The position numbers were made by a program, and so were the translations under genes. The notes under the pieces were generated by a model. It was not told where the DNA came from, ran no database searches, and saw nothing but the letters and a program-made list of their open reading frames with translations. Below are positions 24,144-31,681 of a DNA stretch of 34,682 nucleotides, in pieces (the stretch's first letter is position 1; every line of letters begins with the position of its first letter). The DNA lies in assembly GCF_001273925.1 (NCBI RefSeq), contig NZ_LIGG01000001.1, positions 188,629 to 223,310 on the forward strand, given 5' to 3'. Source of the DNA: Bacillus sp. FJAT-27251 (GTDB taxonomy: Bacteria; Bacillota; Bacilli; Bacillales; Cytobacillaceae).

Positions 24144-25064
24144 ATGCACGATCTTACATATACACCAGATGAAATTGCAGCCATGTTCAAGATTTCAAAA
24201 CATACTGTCTATGAATTGATCAAACGGGGAGAGTTGAATGCCTTTAAAGTTGGCAACAAAATGCGGATTGAACATGCAGAGATGGAGAGATACAAAGCGA
24301 ACTCCGCCGCCTCGCCAGCCAGCGGAATCCGGAAGCCTGCCGCCGAAAACGGAACAAATTATATTCTCCGGCTTGCGGGAAGCCATGATTTCCTCGTGGA
24401 ACACCTTGTGAAATATGCAGCCAGCCAATCGGCGGGACTGGGCATTCAGCCGAGCTATATTGGCAGTCTCGAAGGCCTGATGATGCTCTACCGGGGAAGT
24501 GCCGATATCGCGGCCATCCATTTACTTGACCCGGCCTCCCAGGAGTACAATCTGCCATTTATCCGCCAGCTTTTCGTCCATGAACCGATTACGGTCATCC
24601 GGCTGGCATCAAGGGAACAAGGCCTGATTGTTGCTAAAGGAAATCCCAAAAACATTAGGGGGATTGATGACTTTTCCCGAAAAGATGTAACGGTGGTGAA
24701 TCGGCAGAAAGGTTCCGGGACCAGGTTCCTGCTTGACTCCTGTCTTGCCGAAAGCAAAATCAGCCCGGAAGTGGTCAAAGGGTACGAATTGGAAGAGTGG
24801 ACCCACCTGGGGGCCGCCTCGCATATTGCCCGGGGTTCTGCTGATGCGGCTTTTGGAATAAAACATGCCGCCCTTCAGCTCGGACTGGATTTCATTCCGA
24901 TAACACACGAAAAATTCGATCTGGTCTTTCGCCAAACAGAACAAAACCGCACTGCCTTGACGCACTTGCTTGACCTCATCCATGTTACGGCGTTTAAAGA
25001 AAGCGTCCAAAAACTTGAAGGCTATGATGCCAGTGAACTAGGAACAATCATTCTTACCCATTAA
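24144..25064 (+). CDS. Putative tungstate-responsive regulator: excisionase-type HTH fused to PBP-like domain
   Basis: 306 residues. The N-terminus (about 5-50: TPDEIAAMFKISKHTVYELI, then GKMRIE-type wing) is an excisionase/MerR-like winged HTH. A short Ala/Ser/Pro linker follows (about 52-70). Residues 72-300 are a periplasmic-binding-protein-like domain (PBP_like, related to molybdate/tungstate-binding proteins), without a signal peptide, with RQKGSGTRFLLD resembling oxyanion-binding loops. Likely a cytoplasmic sensor binding W or Mo oxyanion and controlling tupABC, which starts 18 bases later. ATG 24144 follows AGGGAGGTG. The ligand is inferred from the fold and neighbours. The iterons at 24031-24080 are its candidate operator. 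Confidence 0.85.
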   Translation: MHDLTYTPDEIAAMFKISKHTVYELIKRGELNAFKVGNKMRIEHAEMERYKANSAASPASGIRKPAAENGTNYILRLAGSHDFLVEHLVKYAASQSAGLGIQPSYIGSLEGLMMLYRGSADIAAIHLLDPASQEYNLPFIRQLFVHEPITVIRLASREQGLIVAKGNPKNIRGIDDFSRKDVTVVNRQKGSGTRFLLDSCLAESKISPEVVKGYELEEWTHLGAASHIARGSADAAFGIKHAALQLGLDFIPITHEKFDLVFRQTEQNRTALTHLLDLIHVTAFKESVQKLEGYDASELGTIILTH

Positions 25065-25082
25065 AAGGAGGACAATCCGAAG

Positions 25083-25952
25083 ATGTTCAAGATGAAAAAG
25101 ATATTTGCAATCATGCTGGTCATGCTGGTCGCCCTTATGGCCGCCTGCTCCAGTTCAACCGGCACTGAAACCGCAAAGGATGAACCAAAGGAAAGTGGAG
25201 AGGTCGAACGCACTGATATCATTCTTGCAACAACAACAAGCACCCAGGACAGCGGCCTGCTGGATGTTTTGATTCCGATGTTTGAAGAACAGCAGCCCTA
25301 TAATGTCAAAACCGTCGCTGTTGGCACCGGACAAGCCCTGGAAATGGGCACACGGGGAGAAGCCGATGCCCTTCTGGTCCACGCGCCGGATGCAGAGCAG
25401 GAACTGGTTGACAGCGGGGATGTCGTAAACCGCCAGAAACTTATGTATAATGATTTTATCATTGTCGGACCTGCCGATGACCCTGCTGGCATCAAGGATG
25501 CTGCCGCAACAGAGGCGCTAACTAAAATCTTTGACGCAAAGGCACCGTTTGTTTCCAGAGGCGATGATTCCGGCACCCATAAGAAAGAGCTGGCCTTGTG
25601 GAAAGGAGCCAATCTTGATCCGAAAGAAAATGGAAGCTATGTTGAAACAGGACAGGGAATGGGCAGCAGCCTCCAGGTGGCAGCCGAGAAAAAAGGATAT
25701 ATCCTGACGGACCGGGCAACCTATCTTGCCCAAAAAGACAATTTGGGTGACTTTGAAATCATGGTTGAAGGAGACGAAAGCCTTCTGAACATCTACCATG
25801 TAATGGAAGTAAATGCCGAAAAGCATGAAAAAGTGAAAAAAGACGGTGCAAAAGCATTTGTCGAATTTATAATTGCCGAAGATACGAAGAATACCATTGC
25901 CGATTTCGGTGTGGAAGAATACGGGGAACCGCTGTTTTTCCTATTTGAATAG
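25083..25952 (+). CDS. tupA: TupA, tungstate-binding lipoprotein
   Basis: 289 residues from ATG 25083, after AAAGGAGG (ATG 25092 is possible). Signal peptide with LMAAC lipobox. The TupA signature ILATTTSTQDSGLLD (about 47-61) supplies the oxyanion-binding Thr/Ser residues, and VSRGDDSGTHKKE (about 157-169) is the second ligand loop. These TTTS and RGDxSGT motifs set TupA apart from ModA and PstS. It binds tungstate at high affinity outside the membrane. Second gene after the HTH-PBP regulator; TupB follows after 47 bases. Confidence 0.94.
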   Translation: MFKMKKIFAIMLVMLVALMAACSSSTGTETAKDEPKESGEVERTDIILATTTSTQDSGLLDVLIPMFEEQQPYNVKTVAVGTGQALEMGTRGEADALLVHAPDAEQELVDSGDVVNRQKLMYNDFIIVGPADDPAGIKDAAATEALTKIFDAKAPFVSRGDDSGTHKKELALWKGANLDPKENGSYVETGQGMGSSLQVAAEKKGYILTDRATYLAQKDNLGDFEIMVEGDESLLNIYHVMEVNAEKHEKVKKDGAKAFVEFIIAEDTKNTIADFGVEEYGEPLFFLFE

Positions 25953-25999
25953 TGTCGTTGACTAAGTAGAACATAAAATTAATAGAAAGCCTGAATGCC

Positions 26000-26698
26000 A
26001 TGGAATTATTACTGGAAGGACTGCGGAAAGCGATTGAAATGATTCTCTCTGGTGACCCCGTCATCCTGGAGATTACATGGAGAACACTGAAAGTATCATT
26101 GACGGCCATCATGATCAGTACCCTGATCGGCCTCCCTGCCGGAATGATGCTCGGGCTGATAAAATTTCCAGGCCGCAAGCTGCTCCTGACCTTGATCAAT
26201 ATCGGCATGGGCCTGCCGCCAGTGGTCGCTGGCCTGTGGATCACACTTTTGCTATGGCGCTCAGGACCGCTCAGCGATTTCGAACTGCTTTATACTCCGA
26301 CAGCGATCATCATTGCCCAAACGCTTGTCTCCCTCCCGATTGTCACCGGATTGACAGCAACGGCGTTCCAGCAGATCAATGAAAAGCTGATCATGCAAAT
26401 CAAGGCGCTTGGGGCAACAAAGATACAACTGGTATTGATTTTACTGAAAGAAAGCCGTCTTGCCATACTCGCAGCGATCATCGCCGGCTTCGGCAGGGTC
26501 ATTGCCGAAGTCGGGGCAGCCATGATGGTTGGCGGCAATATCAGCGGCGAGACAAGGATACTGACAACTTCCATTGTAATGGAAGTATCAAAGGGGAACT
26601 TTGATATCGCTTTGGCACTAAGCTTTATTTTGATGACGATTGCCTTTTTGATTACCTTCTGCCTTACTTATCTACAGCAAAGGAAGCGATCTTTATGA
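26000..26698 (+). CDS. tupB: TupB, tungstate ABC transporter permease
   Basis: 232 residues, five to six helices, with the EAA-type loop MQIKALGATKIQLVLILLKESR (about 132-153). It forms the TupABC channel. The start codon has only a weak binding site (AGAAAGCC), unlike its neighbours, so its translation may be lower or coupled in some other way. Its stop overlaps tupC in an ATGA arrangement. Confidence 0.93.
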   Translation: MELLLEGLRKAIEMILSGDPVILEITWRTLKVSLTAIMISTLIGLPAGMMLGLIKFPGRKLLLTLINIGMGLPPVVAGLWITLLLWRSGPLSDFELLYTPTAIIIAQTLVSLPIVTGLTATAFQQINEKLIMQIKALGATKIQLVLILLKESRLAILAAIIAGFGRVIAEVGAAMMVGGNISGETRILTTSIVMEVSKGNFDIALALSFILMTIAFLITFCLTYLQQRKRSL

Positions 26699-27426
26699 CC
26701 TCCTTGATTACAATCGAAAATATCGAAATAAAAGCCGGGGACAAGCCTATTTTAACAGTGCCCATGTTCGAGCTTCGCCAAGGTGAGGTTCTTGGGGTCA
26801 TGGGCCCGAACGGAGCCGGAAAAAGCACGCTTTTGAAGACACTGGCTCTGCTCGATCCCCCAGGCAGGGGTTCGGTCTTTTTCCAGGGCCAGGAGGTCGG
26901 AGACGTTCTCGCGCTTGAAGTACGGCGGAAGTTCGCAGTTGCCCTGCAGCAGTCCCTGCTTCTTGACACAAGTGTTTACCACAATATTGCCATCGGTTTG
27001 AAGCTGCGGAACCGGCCCCGCAAGGAAATTAAGGAGAAGGTCGCCTACTGGCTGGAAGTATTTAAAATCAGCCATCTTTCCAAAAAGCATGCTTATCATC
27101 TATCCGGAGGCGAGGCGCAGCGGGTCAACCTCGCCAGGGCGATGATTTTGGAACCGGAAGTGCTGTTTCTCGATGAGCCTTTTTCAGCCCTTGATTTCCC
27201 AACAAAAGTGCAGCTTTTGAAGGACATGAAACAGGTGGTGGAAAACACGAAGACAACCACCGTCTTTATCAGCCATGACTTGGTTGAGATCAAGTACTTC
27301 ACACAGCGTTTGCTTATTTTGATGGATGGAGAGATTAAGCAATCCGGGCCTACAACAGAAGTACTTTCCTCCCCCAACGAGGCCGCTGCCGGCTTTATTG
27401 GAGAGTGGAGCGAACTGCTGTCCTGA
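26695..27426 (+). CDS. tupC: TupC, tungstate ABC transporter ATPase
   Basis: 243 residues. Walker A GPNGAGKST (about 38-46), Q-loop ALQQSLL, signature LSGGEAQR, Walker B VLFLDEPFSALD, switch His in VFISHDLVEIKYF. It lacks the TOBE domain of ModC, as expected for TupC-type ATPases. Hydrolyses ATP to import tungstate through TupB. Last gene of the operon, followed by a terminator. Confidence 0.94.
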   Translation: MTSLITIENIEIKAGDKPILTVPMFELRQGEVLGVMGPNGAGKSTLLKTLALLDPPGRGSVFFQGQEVGDVLALEVRRKFAVALQQSLLLDTSVYHNIAIGLKLRNRPRKEIKEKVAYWLEVFKISHLSKKHAYHLSGGEAQRVNLARAMILEPEVLFLDEPFSALDFPTKVQLLKDMKQVVENTKTTTVFISHDLVEIKYFTQRLLILMDGEIKQSGPTTEVLSSPNEAAAGFIGEWSELLS

Positions 27427-27434
27427 TGAAGGAG

Positions 27435-27458
27435 CCACGCTGGCATTAGCCAGGGTGG
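27435..27458 (+). terminator. Terminator of the tup operon
   Basis: CCACGCTGGC-ATTA-GCCAGGGTGG followed by eight T residues; a 10-bp stem with one mismatch. Confidence 0.92.
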
Positions 27459-27500
27459 TTTTTTTGTGCAGGTTTTTGATTTGGGGCAGATGGGCGTTTT

Positions 27501-27812
27501 CATTGTGACCCTTTTTCTGCTTTCCTGCCATTTTGGGGCACATTGAGCTCTTCATTGTGACCCGTTTTCTGCTTTCCTGCCTTTTTAGGTCACATTGACC
27601 CCTTCATCGTGACCCATTTTCCGCTTCCACTCCATTTTGGGGCACATTGAAACCGTCATTGTGACCCGTTTTCTGCTTTCCCGCCATTTTGGGGCACATT
27701 GAGCGGGTCATCGTGACCCGTTTTCCGCTTTCCTGCCATTTTGGGGCACATTGAACGGGTCATCGTGACCCGTTTCCTGCTTCCACTCCATTTTGGGGCA
27801 CATTGACCCGTG
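27501..27812. repeat. 52-bp tandem repeat array, six units
   Basis: Unit starts at 27501, 27553, 27605, 27657, 27709 and 27761, spacing exactly 52. Each begins CATYGTGACCC and contains GCTTTCCTGCCATTTTGGGG or a close form, then CACATTGA. A degraded half unit precedes (27474-27500). Where two units meet, some junctions form a dyad such as ACGGGTCATCGTGACCCGT. The period is not a multiple of 3, and no ribosome binding site or stable frame runs across it, so it is not coding. No spacers, so not CRISPR. It fills the gap between tupC and the SDR gene. Confidence 0.92.
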
Positions 27813-27895
27813 ACACCGGGGGGTTTGGTTTTTATTTTTACGAAGAACATGTTTCAATGAAAGAAGCGAAAATTAAAATAGCTGGAGGAATGATT

Positions 27896-28651
27896 ATGAA
27901 GTATGGAATCGTTACGGGGGCCTCAAAGGGGCTCGGGGAAGGCATTGCCCGAAAGATGCTTGATGAAAAGATCAATCTTATTGCTGTTTCCCGCAATGAA
28001 AATCAGGAACTTAGAGAGGCAGCAGCCCATGCTGGCCTTCAGTACGAGTTTTATCCATGCGACCTGGGTTCTGTAACAGATATCTCTAAAGTTTTTAACG
28101 AAATAGCTGAAGCATTGTACAACAGGAAGCCGGAGGCAGTCTATCTGGTCAACAATGCAGGTGTTATTCAACCCATCGATATCGCAGGCGCCCTTGAGGA
28201 AACGGCCATACTCTATAACATCCAGGTAAACCTTGCTGCCCCTGTGCTAATCTGCAATCTGTTCCTGAAAAAAGCGGAGGAAACTGGCAGCCAGCTTTAC
28301 ATTGCCAATGTCACTTCAGGAGCGGCAGAGCGGCCGGTCCATGGCTGGAGCATGTACTGCAGCACGAAGGCAGCCATCAACATGTTCACCCGGACAGCCG
28401 CCCTTGAGCTCAATAATCGCCAAAGCACATCGAAAGTCATTGCCTACAGCCCGGGAATCATGGATACCGGAATGCAGGAGACAATCCGTTCCTCCACTCA
28501 GGACGCCTTTATTGAAGTTGGCAAGTTCCGTGAATTTAAAGAGAAAAACATGCTGAGATCCCCGGGTGAAGTCGGCGAAGTCCTCGTCAGGCTGCTTGTG
28601 GATGGTGAGGTCGAAAACGGCCGGGTCTATCATGTGAATGAGCTGCTTTGA
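27896..28651 (+). CDS. yueD: Short-chain dehydrogenase, YueD-like benzil reductase
   Basis: 251 residues from ATG 27896 (GGAGG seven bases upstream; ATG 27890 is too close). Classical SDR: TGASKGLGEGIA cofactor motif (about 6-17), NNAG (about 85-88), SGAAERPVHGWSMYCSTKAA with catalytic Ser, Tyr and Lys, then SPGIMDTGMQ. The pattern follows B. subtilis YueD, an NADPH-dependent benzil reductase forming (S)-benzoin; the natural substrate is not known. Its 3' end shares a dyad with the convergent kinase gene. It sits after the tandem array and is probably monocistronic. Confidence 0.88.
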   Translation: MKYGIVTGASKGLGEGIARKMLDEKINLIAVSRNENQELREAAAHAGLQYEFYPCDLGSVTDISKVFNEIAEALYNRKPEAVYLVNNAGVIQPIDIAGALEETAILYNIQVNLAAPVLICNLFLKKAEETGSQLYIANVTSGAAERPVHGWSMYCSTKAAINMFTRTAALELNNRQSTSKVIAYSPGIMDTGMQETIRSSTQDAFIEVGKFREFKEKNMLRSPGEVGEVLVRLLVDGEVENGRVYHVNELL

Positions 28652-28665
28652 AGCAGCTCATTCAC
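28634..28665. terminator. Perfect dyad spanning the ends of yueD and the kinase gene
   Basis: GTGAATGAGCTGCTT and AAGCAGCTCATTCAC are exact reverse complements with only TG between (28634-28665). The arms cover the last codons of both convergent genes, which are 6 bases apart. There is no T run, so it is either a Rho-independent-like stem without U tract or a shared mRNA-end stabiliser. Confidence 0.6.
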
Positions 28666-30028
28666 CGGCTGGAAATAATATTTTGAAAGTGGTTCCCTTG
28701 CCAACTTCACTTTCCACGTGGATGCTTCCTTTATGCGCCTCGACAAGTGCCTTGACGATGGACAGGCCGATGCCGATTCCGCCTGTTTTGCGGTCACGGG
28801 ATTTATCGCCGCGGTAAAAGCGTTCAAAAATATGCGGCAAATCCTTTTCGGCAATACCCACGCCCTCATCCTCGACAAGGAAGCCGGCCATTCTTCCCTC
28901 CTGGACGGCAGAAACGGTAACCTTCCGATTTTCGGGGCTGTATTTCAAGGCATTATTGATCACATTGGTGAGGATCTGGACAATTTTATCACGGTCTCCG
29001 TGGAACACCATCGGAGAGCTGGGCGGAACAACCTCCAGCTCGACGTCCTTTTCCCTGAAAACAGGGAAAAGCAATTCCTTCATGGACCCCAGCAGCTCCC
29101 CTGCCTCAAGTTCGATTTTATCAAGCCTGATTTGCGGATTTTCGGCCGCCAGCAATTTCTCAAGTTCATTCACCAGCCTGACCAGCCGCATCATTTCGTT
29201 ATGGCTCTGTTTCAGCCGCTCGGGAGTCGGCTCCCAGATTCCATCCTGGAAGGCCTCAATCTGGCTTCGCAATGTGGCTAGCGGCGTGCGGAGCTCATGT
29301 GCCAGATCTCCGGTGAATTCCTTGCGCAGGCGCTCCTCTTTTTCAAGCGACATTGAAAGGTCATTAAAAGCGATGCCCAGGCGCTTCATCTCCAGCGACA
29401 GGTCGTCGAGCGGAACCCTGACACCTTTTTTCCGTTTTGTCAGCTCCTCGACTGCCCCGGATAGGCTGTTCAGACCGGCCGTGAGCCGCTTGGAAAACAG
29501 CATGCTGAAGAACAGCGCCAAAAGGACTGTTACGGCAACGGCGGTAAGCAAGTACTTTTTTATGGTTTGAAGGAACACATATTCACTGTCGATAAACCCT
29601 TTTGGATAATAGACCTTTAAGACGGCGAGCGTCCGTCCTTCAAGCTTGATCGGCTCCGTGGCCGTCAGCCAGCTGTCTTCCAGGTAAGGATTATTCCTCA
29701 TTCCCAGCCCTTCCATGATTCCTCTTATTGAGGTGGAATCCATCAGCAGAATTTCATTTGGGGTATACAGCTTATAATACAGGCTGTCTGTCATTGCCTG
29801 TTCATAAAAAAGCTGTGATACCCGTTCCCCTGTAAAAGCACCGCGCTCCTTGTATTCCAGCTTTAATGCATTCACAAGCTGGCTGACTCTTTGGGTCCTG
29901 TTTTCATTGATATAATGGTTGAAGCTCGCTTCAAATCCCCATTGGAGACTGAAACTGACAACCATGATACCCGTCAGGGACACAAGCAATAGGTAAAAAA
30001 GGATTTTAGAACGCAGCGTTTTCAGCAT
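28658..30028 (-). CDS. OmpR-family sensor histidine kinase
   Basis: 456 residues from ATG 30028 (GGAGGAG upstream, start inside the regulator gene). TM1 about 9-28, an extracellular sensor region about 29-158, TM2 about 160-178, HAMP about 180-232, dimerisation/phospho-acceptor with His244 in DLAHELRTPLATL, N-box TNVINNALKYS, G1 DEGVGIA, F-box and G2 GGIGIGLSIVKALVEAHKG. Complete and active-looking. It senses an unknown extracellular or membrane signal and phosphorylates the regulator encoded just upstream, with which it overlaps by 23 bases. Confidence 0.95.
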   Translation of the reverse strand: MLKTLRSKILFYLLLVSLTGIMVVSFSLQWGFEASFNHYINENRTQRVSQLVNALKLEYKERGAFTGERVSQLFYEQAMTDSLYYKLYTPNEILLMDSTSIRGIMEGLGMRNNPYLEDSWLTATEPIKLEGRTLAVLKVYYPKGFIDSEYVFLQTIKKYLLTAVAVTVLLALFFSMLFSKRLTAGLNSLSGAVEELTKRKKGVRVPLDDLSLEMKRLGIAFNDLSMSLEKEERLRKEFTGDLAHELRTPLATLRSQIEAFQDGIWEPTPERLKQSHNEMMRLVRLVNELEKLLAAENPQIRLDKIELEAGELLGSMKELLFPVFREKDVELEVVPPSSPMVFHGDRDKIVQILTNVINNALKYSPENRKVTVSAVQEGRMAGFLVEDEGVGIAEKDLPHIFERFYRGDKSRDRKTGGIGIGLSIVKALVEAHKGSIHVESEVGKGTTFKILFPAGE

Positions 30029-30731
30029 CCGGGGCTCCTCCAAACTTATAGCCCATGCCAAACACTGTCAGGATATATTTCGGATCCCTGGCATCACACT
30101 CAATTTTCTTCCGCAGGTTCTTGATATGAGTGTCAATGCTGCGTTCATAGCCTTCATAGGCAAATCCGTCCTCCTGGATCTTATCAAGCAAATCCATCCG
30201 GCTGTACACGCGGCCAGGATTTTTCGCCATATTGGACAGAAGCCTGTATTCAATCGGAGTCACACTGATGGGATTTCCTTGTGCAGCGACCTCTTTTTTA
30301 TACAGATCAATCACCAGTTCATGGTTATTAAAGCTTAGCTGATCCGCCTGCACAGCAGGAGCAGCCCTTTTCGAACGCCTTAGGATCGCCTGGATCCTGA
30401 CGATTACCTCGCGCGGGGAGAACGGCTTGGTTACATAATCATCGGCTCCCATCATAATTCCGCTTATTTTTTCTTCTTCCCCCGATTTCGCTGTCAGCAT
30501 CAGGATCGGCACATCGGATTCCTTGCGGAGCAGCCTGCAGATATCCTCGCCCGATATGTCCGGAAGCATCAAATCGAGCACAATCAAATCCGGTATCACG
30601 CTGTCGGCCTTTCTCAAGGCATCGACACCATTATCCGAAGTCACAACCTCAAAGCCATCCTTCCGCAAATAGGCCTCCAGCACTTCAGTTATCATCCGCT
30701 CATCATCCACCAGCAGGATTTTTTGGCTCAT
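30006..30731 (-). CDS. OmpR/PhoB-family response regulator
   Basis: 241 residues from ATG 30731 (AGAAGGAGAGAGG upstream). Receiver domain 1-120: acidic pair Asp9-Asp10, phospho-acceptor Asp53 in LIVLDLMLPD, and Lys in DYVTKPFS. The C-terminal winged helix (about 140-235) has ISVTPIEYRLLSNM and the recognition/wing region ERSIDTHIKNLRKKI. It controls unknown genes. GAAG-TTATG-like direct repeats in its own leader (about 30757-30800) may be its binding site. Confidence 0.95.
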   Translation of the reverse strand: MSQKILLVDDERMITEVLEAYLRKDGFEVVTSDNGVDALRKADSVIPDLIVLDLMLPDISGEDICRLLRKESDVPILMLTAKSGEEEKISGIMMGADDYVTKPFSPREVIVRIQAILRRSKRAAPAVQADQLSFNNHELVIDLYKKEVAAQGNPISVTPIEYRLLSNMAKNPGRVYSRMDLLDKIQEDGFAYEGYERSIDTHIKNLRKKIECDARDPKYILTVFGMGYKFGGAPDAENAAF

Positions 30732-31067
30732 CGCCCTCTCTCCTTCTACCAAAAATCAATCTTCACAACTTCCACATAACTTCTCCATAACATCTTCATA
30801 CCTACTTATTATTATAAAGACAAGAAGACAGCAGAACGTCGGCGAAAAAAGGACAAATTGGCAACAAATCCTGCGCTGGCAAGCTGTTTAACATCCTAAC
30901 ACTGTATCTGCCATTAATAGGGATCCGGAAAAATTCCTGGCTGAAAATCGGCAAACTTCAAGGACTCCCGATTTTCGAAAATGTTCAAAGTGCTCTTGGC
31001 TTTAAATGTTTTACAAACTTCCCTTTTTTAACAACTGGTTTTGCTTGGCAAAACCTCCCTTATCCAT
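30732..31067. other. Intergenic region without a recognised gene
   Basis: The regulator-proximal part holds a TATAAT (minus, 30815-30810) with a poor -35 and several CTTC/CATAAC repeats. The rest (about 30840-31067) has no convincing open reading frame on either strand; the longest plus frame with ATG codes 16 residues and lacks a binding site. It ends at a strong plus-strand terminator, so a short RNA is possible. Confidence 0.6.
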
Positions 31068-31096
31068 AGGCTGGCAGATGCCAGCCTCTTTTTTTT
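31068..31096 (+). terminator. Orphan intrinsic terminator
   Basis: AGGCTGGCA-GA-TGCCAGCCT, a perfect 9-bp stem, then CTTTTTTTT. No plus-strand gene ends here; the nearest downstream gene starts at 31166. It may end a small RNA or act in a leader that attenuates the small gene. Confidence 0.85.
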
Positions 31097-31165
31097 GCTT
31101 AAGGTACAAATAAAACGCCTCCCGCTAGGCAAAATAAGGACGATAAAAACTAGAGGAGGCTTCAT

Positions 31166-31312
31166 ATGACAAAGAAATTCAACAAAGGCAGCCGAAACCA
31201 AAACTCTCCCCAGGCCGGGCACCAGATGGCAGAAACACTTGACGGACCAGTCAGCGGAGACAATAGCAAGGGCAATAAAAGAAACAAGGACCAAAACGAT
31301 AAAACAGACTAA
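31166..31312 (+). CDS. Small hydrophilic protein, unrecognised
   Basis: 48 residues beginning MTKKFNKGSRNQNSPQAG, rich in Lys, Asn, Gln, Gly and Ser, ending KDQNDKTD, with no hydrophobic segment and no Cys. ATG 31166 follows AGAGGAGG at ideal spacing, and a strong terminator follows the stop by 5 bases, so translation is likely. Size and composition resemble minor small acid-soluble spore proteins of Bacillus, but I do not recognise the family. The gene lies behind the orphan terminator at 31068-31096. Confidence 0.75.
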   Translation: MTKKFNKGSRNQNSPQAGHQMAETLDGPVSGDNSKGNKRNKDQNDKTD

Positions 31313-31317
31313 ACGAA

Positions 31318-31350
31318 AAAGGGTTCGGAATGTCGTCATTCCGAACCTTT
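31318..31350. terminator. Bidirectional terminator between two small genes
   Basis: AAAGGTTCGGAATG-type perfect stem: AAAGGGTTCGGAATG and CATTCCGAACCTTT around TCGT, followed by CTTG on plus and preceded by A residues. Confidence 0.88.
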
Positions 31351-31371
31351 CTTGTCTATATACTGAAAGAA

Positions 31372-31593
31372 CTATTCTTTCTCTTTATTGACTTTAATAG
31401 CGGGTGTGTTGTTTCCGGCATAAATTGGCGAATTATCTGCATTTCCGCCATCGCCGTAAAAATCGTCCTGAATCTGCCTGTTCGCTTCTTCGGCTTCTGT
31501 ATCCATGCTGCCGATTGTGTTCTCAATGCGGCTGCGCTCTTTGGAATTCTGGCCTGGTTGAATCTTAACTTGAGAAGTATCGTTATCAGCCAT
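31372..31593 (-). CDS. Small acidic hydrophilic protein, unrecognised
   Basis: 73 residues: MADNDTSQVKIQPGQNSKER, a middle rich in Glu/Asp (SMDTEAEEANRQIQDDFYGD), and the tail IYAGNNTPAIKVNKEKE. No membrane segment and no Cys. ATG 31593 follows AGGAGG with 7-base spacing, so translation is likely. Downstream of the moeB-like gene on the same strand but separated by a hairpin with a T-rich tail. Probably disordered; function unknown. Confidence 0.75.
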   Translation of the reverse strand: MADNDTSQVKIQPGQNSKERSRIENTIGSMDTEAEEANRQIQDDFYGDGGNADNSPIYAGNNTPAIKVNKEKE

Positions 31594-31655
31594 TGTGAAT
31601 CCTCCTGTCCTTGGATTGTTCTACAATAATTTCCCCTAATCAAATGGAAATAAAC

Positions 31656-31678
31656 GCACCAGTCCAGAAGACAGGTGC
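31656..31678 (-). terminator. Terminator after the moeB/thiF-like gene
   Basis: Minus strand GCACCTGTC-TTCTG-GACTGGTGC (9 bp, one T-T mismatch) followed by GTTTATTTCC. Confidence 0.65.
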
Positions 31679-31681
31679 TGC

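Noticed and set aside
27501-27812. CRISPR array
   Set aside because: Units are directly adjacent with no variable spacers, and no cas genes are in the window.
27656-27850. 64-residue minus-strand frame across the 52-bp array
   Set aside because: It is a repeat translation with no binding site, and the period is not a multiple of three, so the frame cannot persist.
27803-27895. 31-residue N-terminal extension of the SDR
   Set aside because: It starts within the tandem array without a binding site. GGAGG directly supports ATG 27896, and the SDR fold starts there.
30757-30800. PhoP box in the response regulator leader
   Set aside because: The CTTC/CATAAC repeats have irregular spacing (8, 11, 14) and do not fit the TTAACA pattern; only noted as possible self-regulation.
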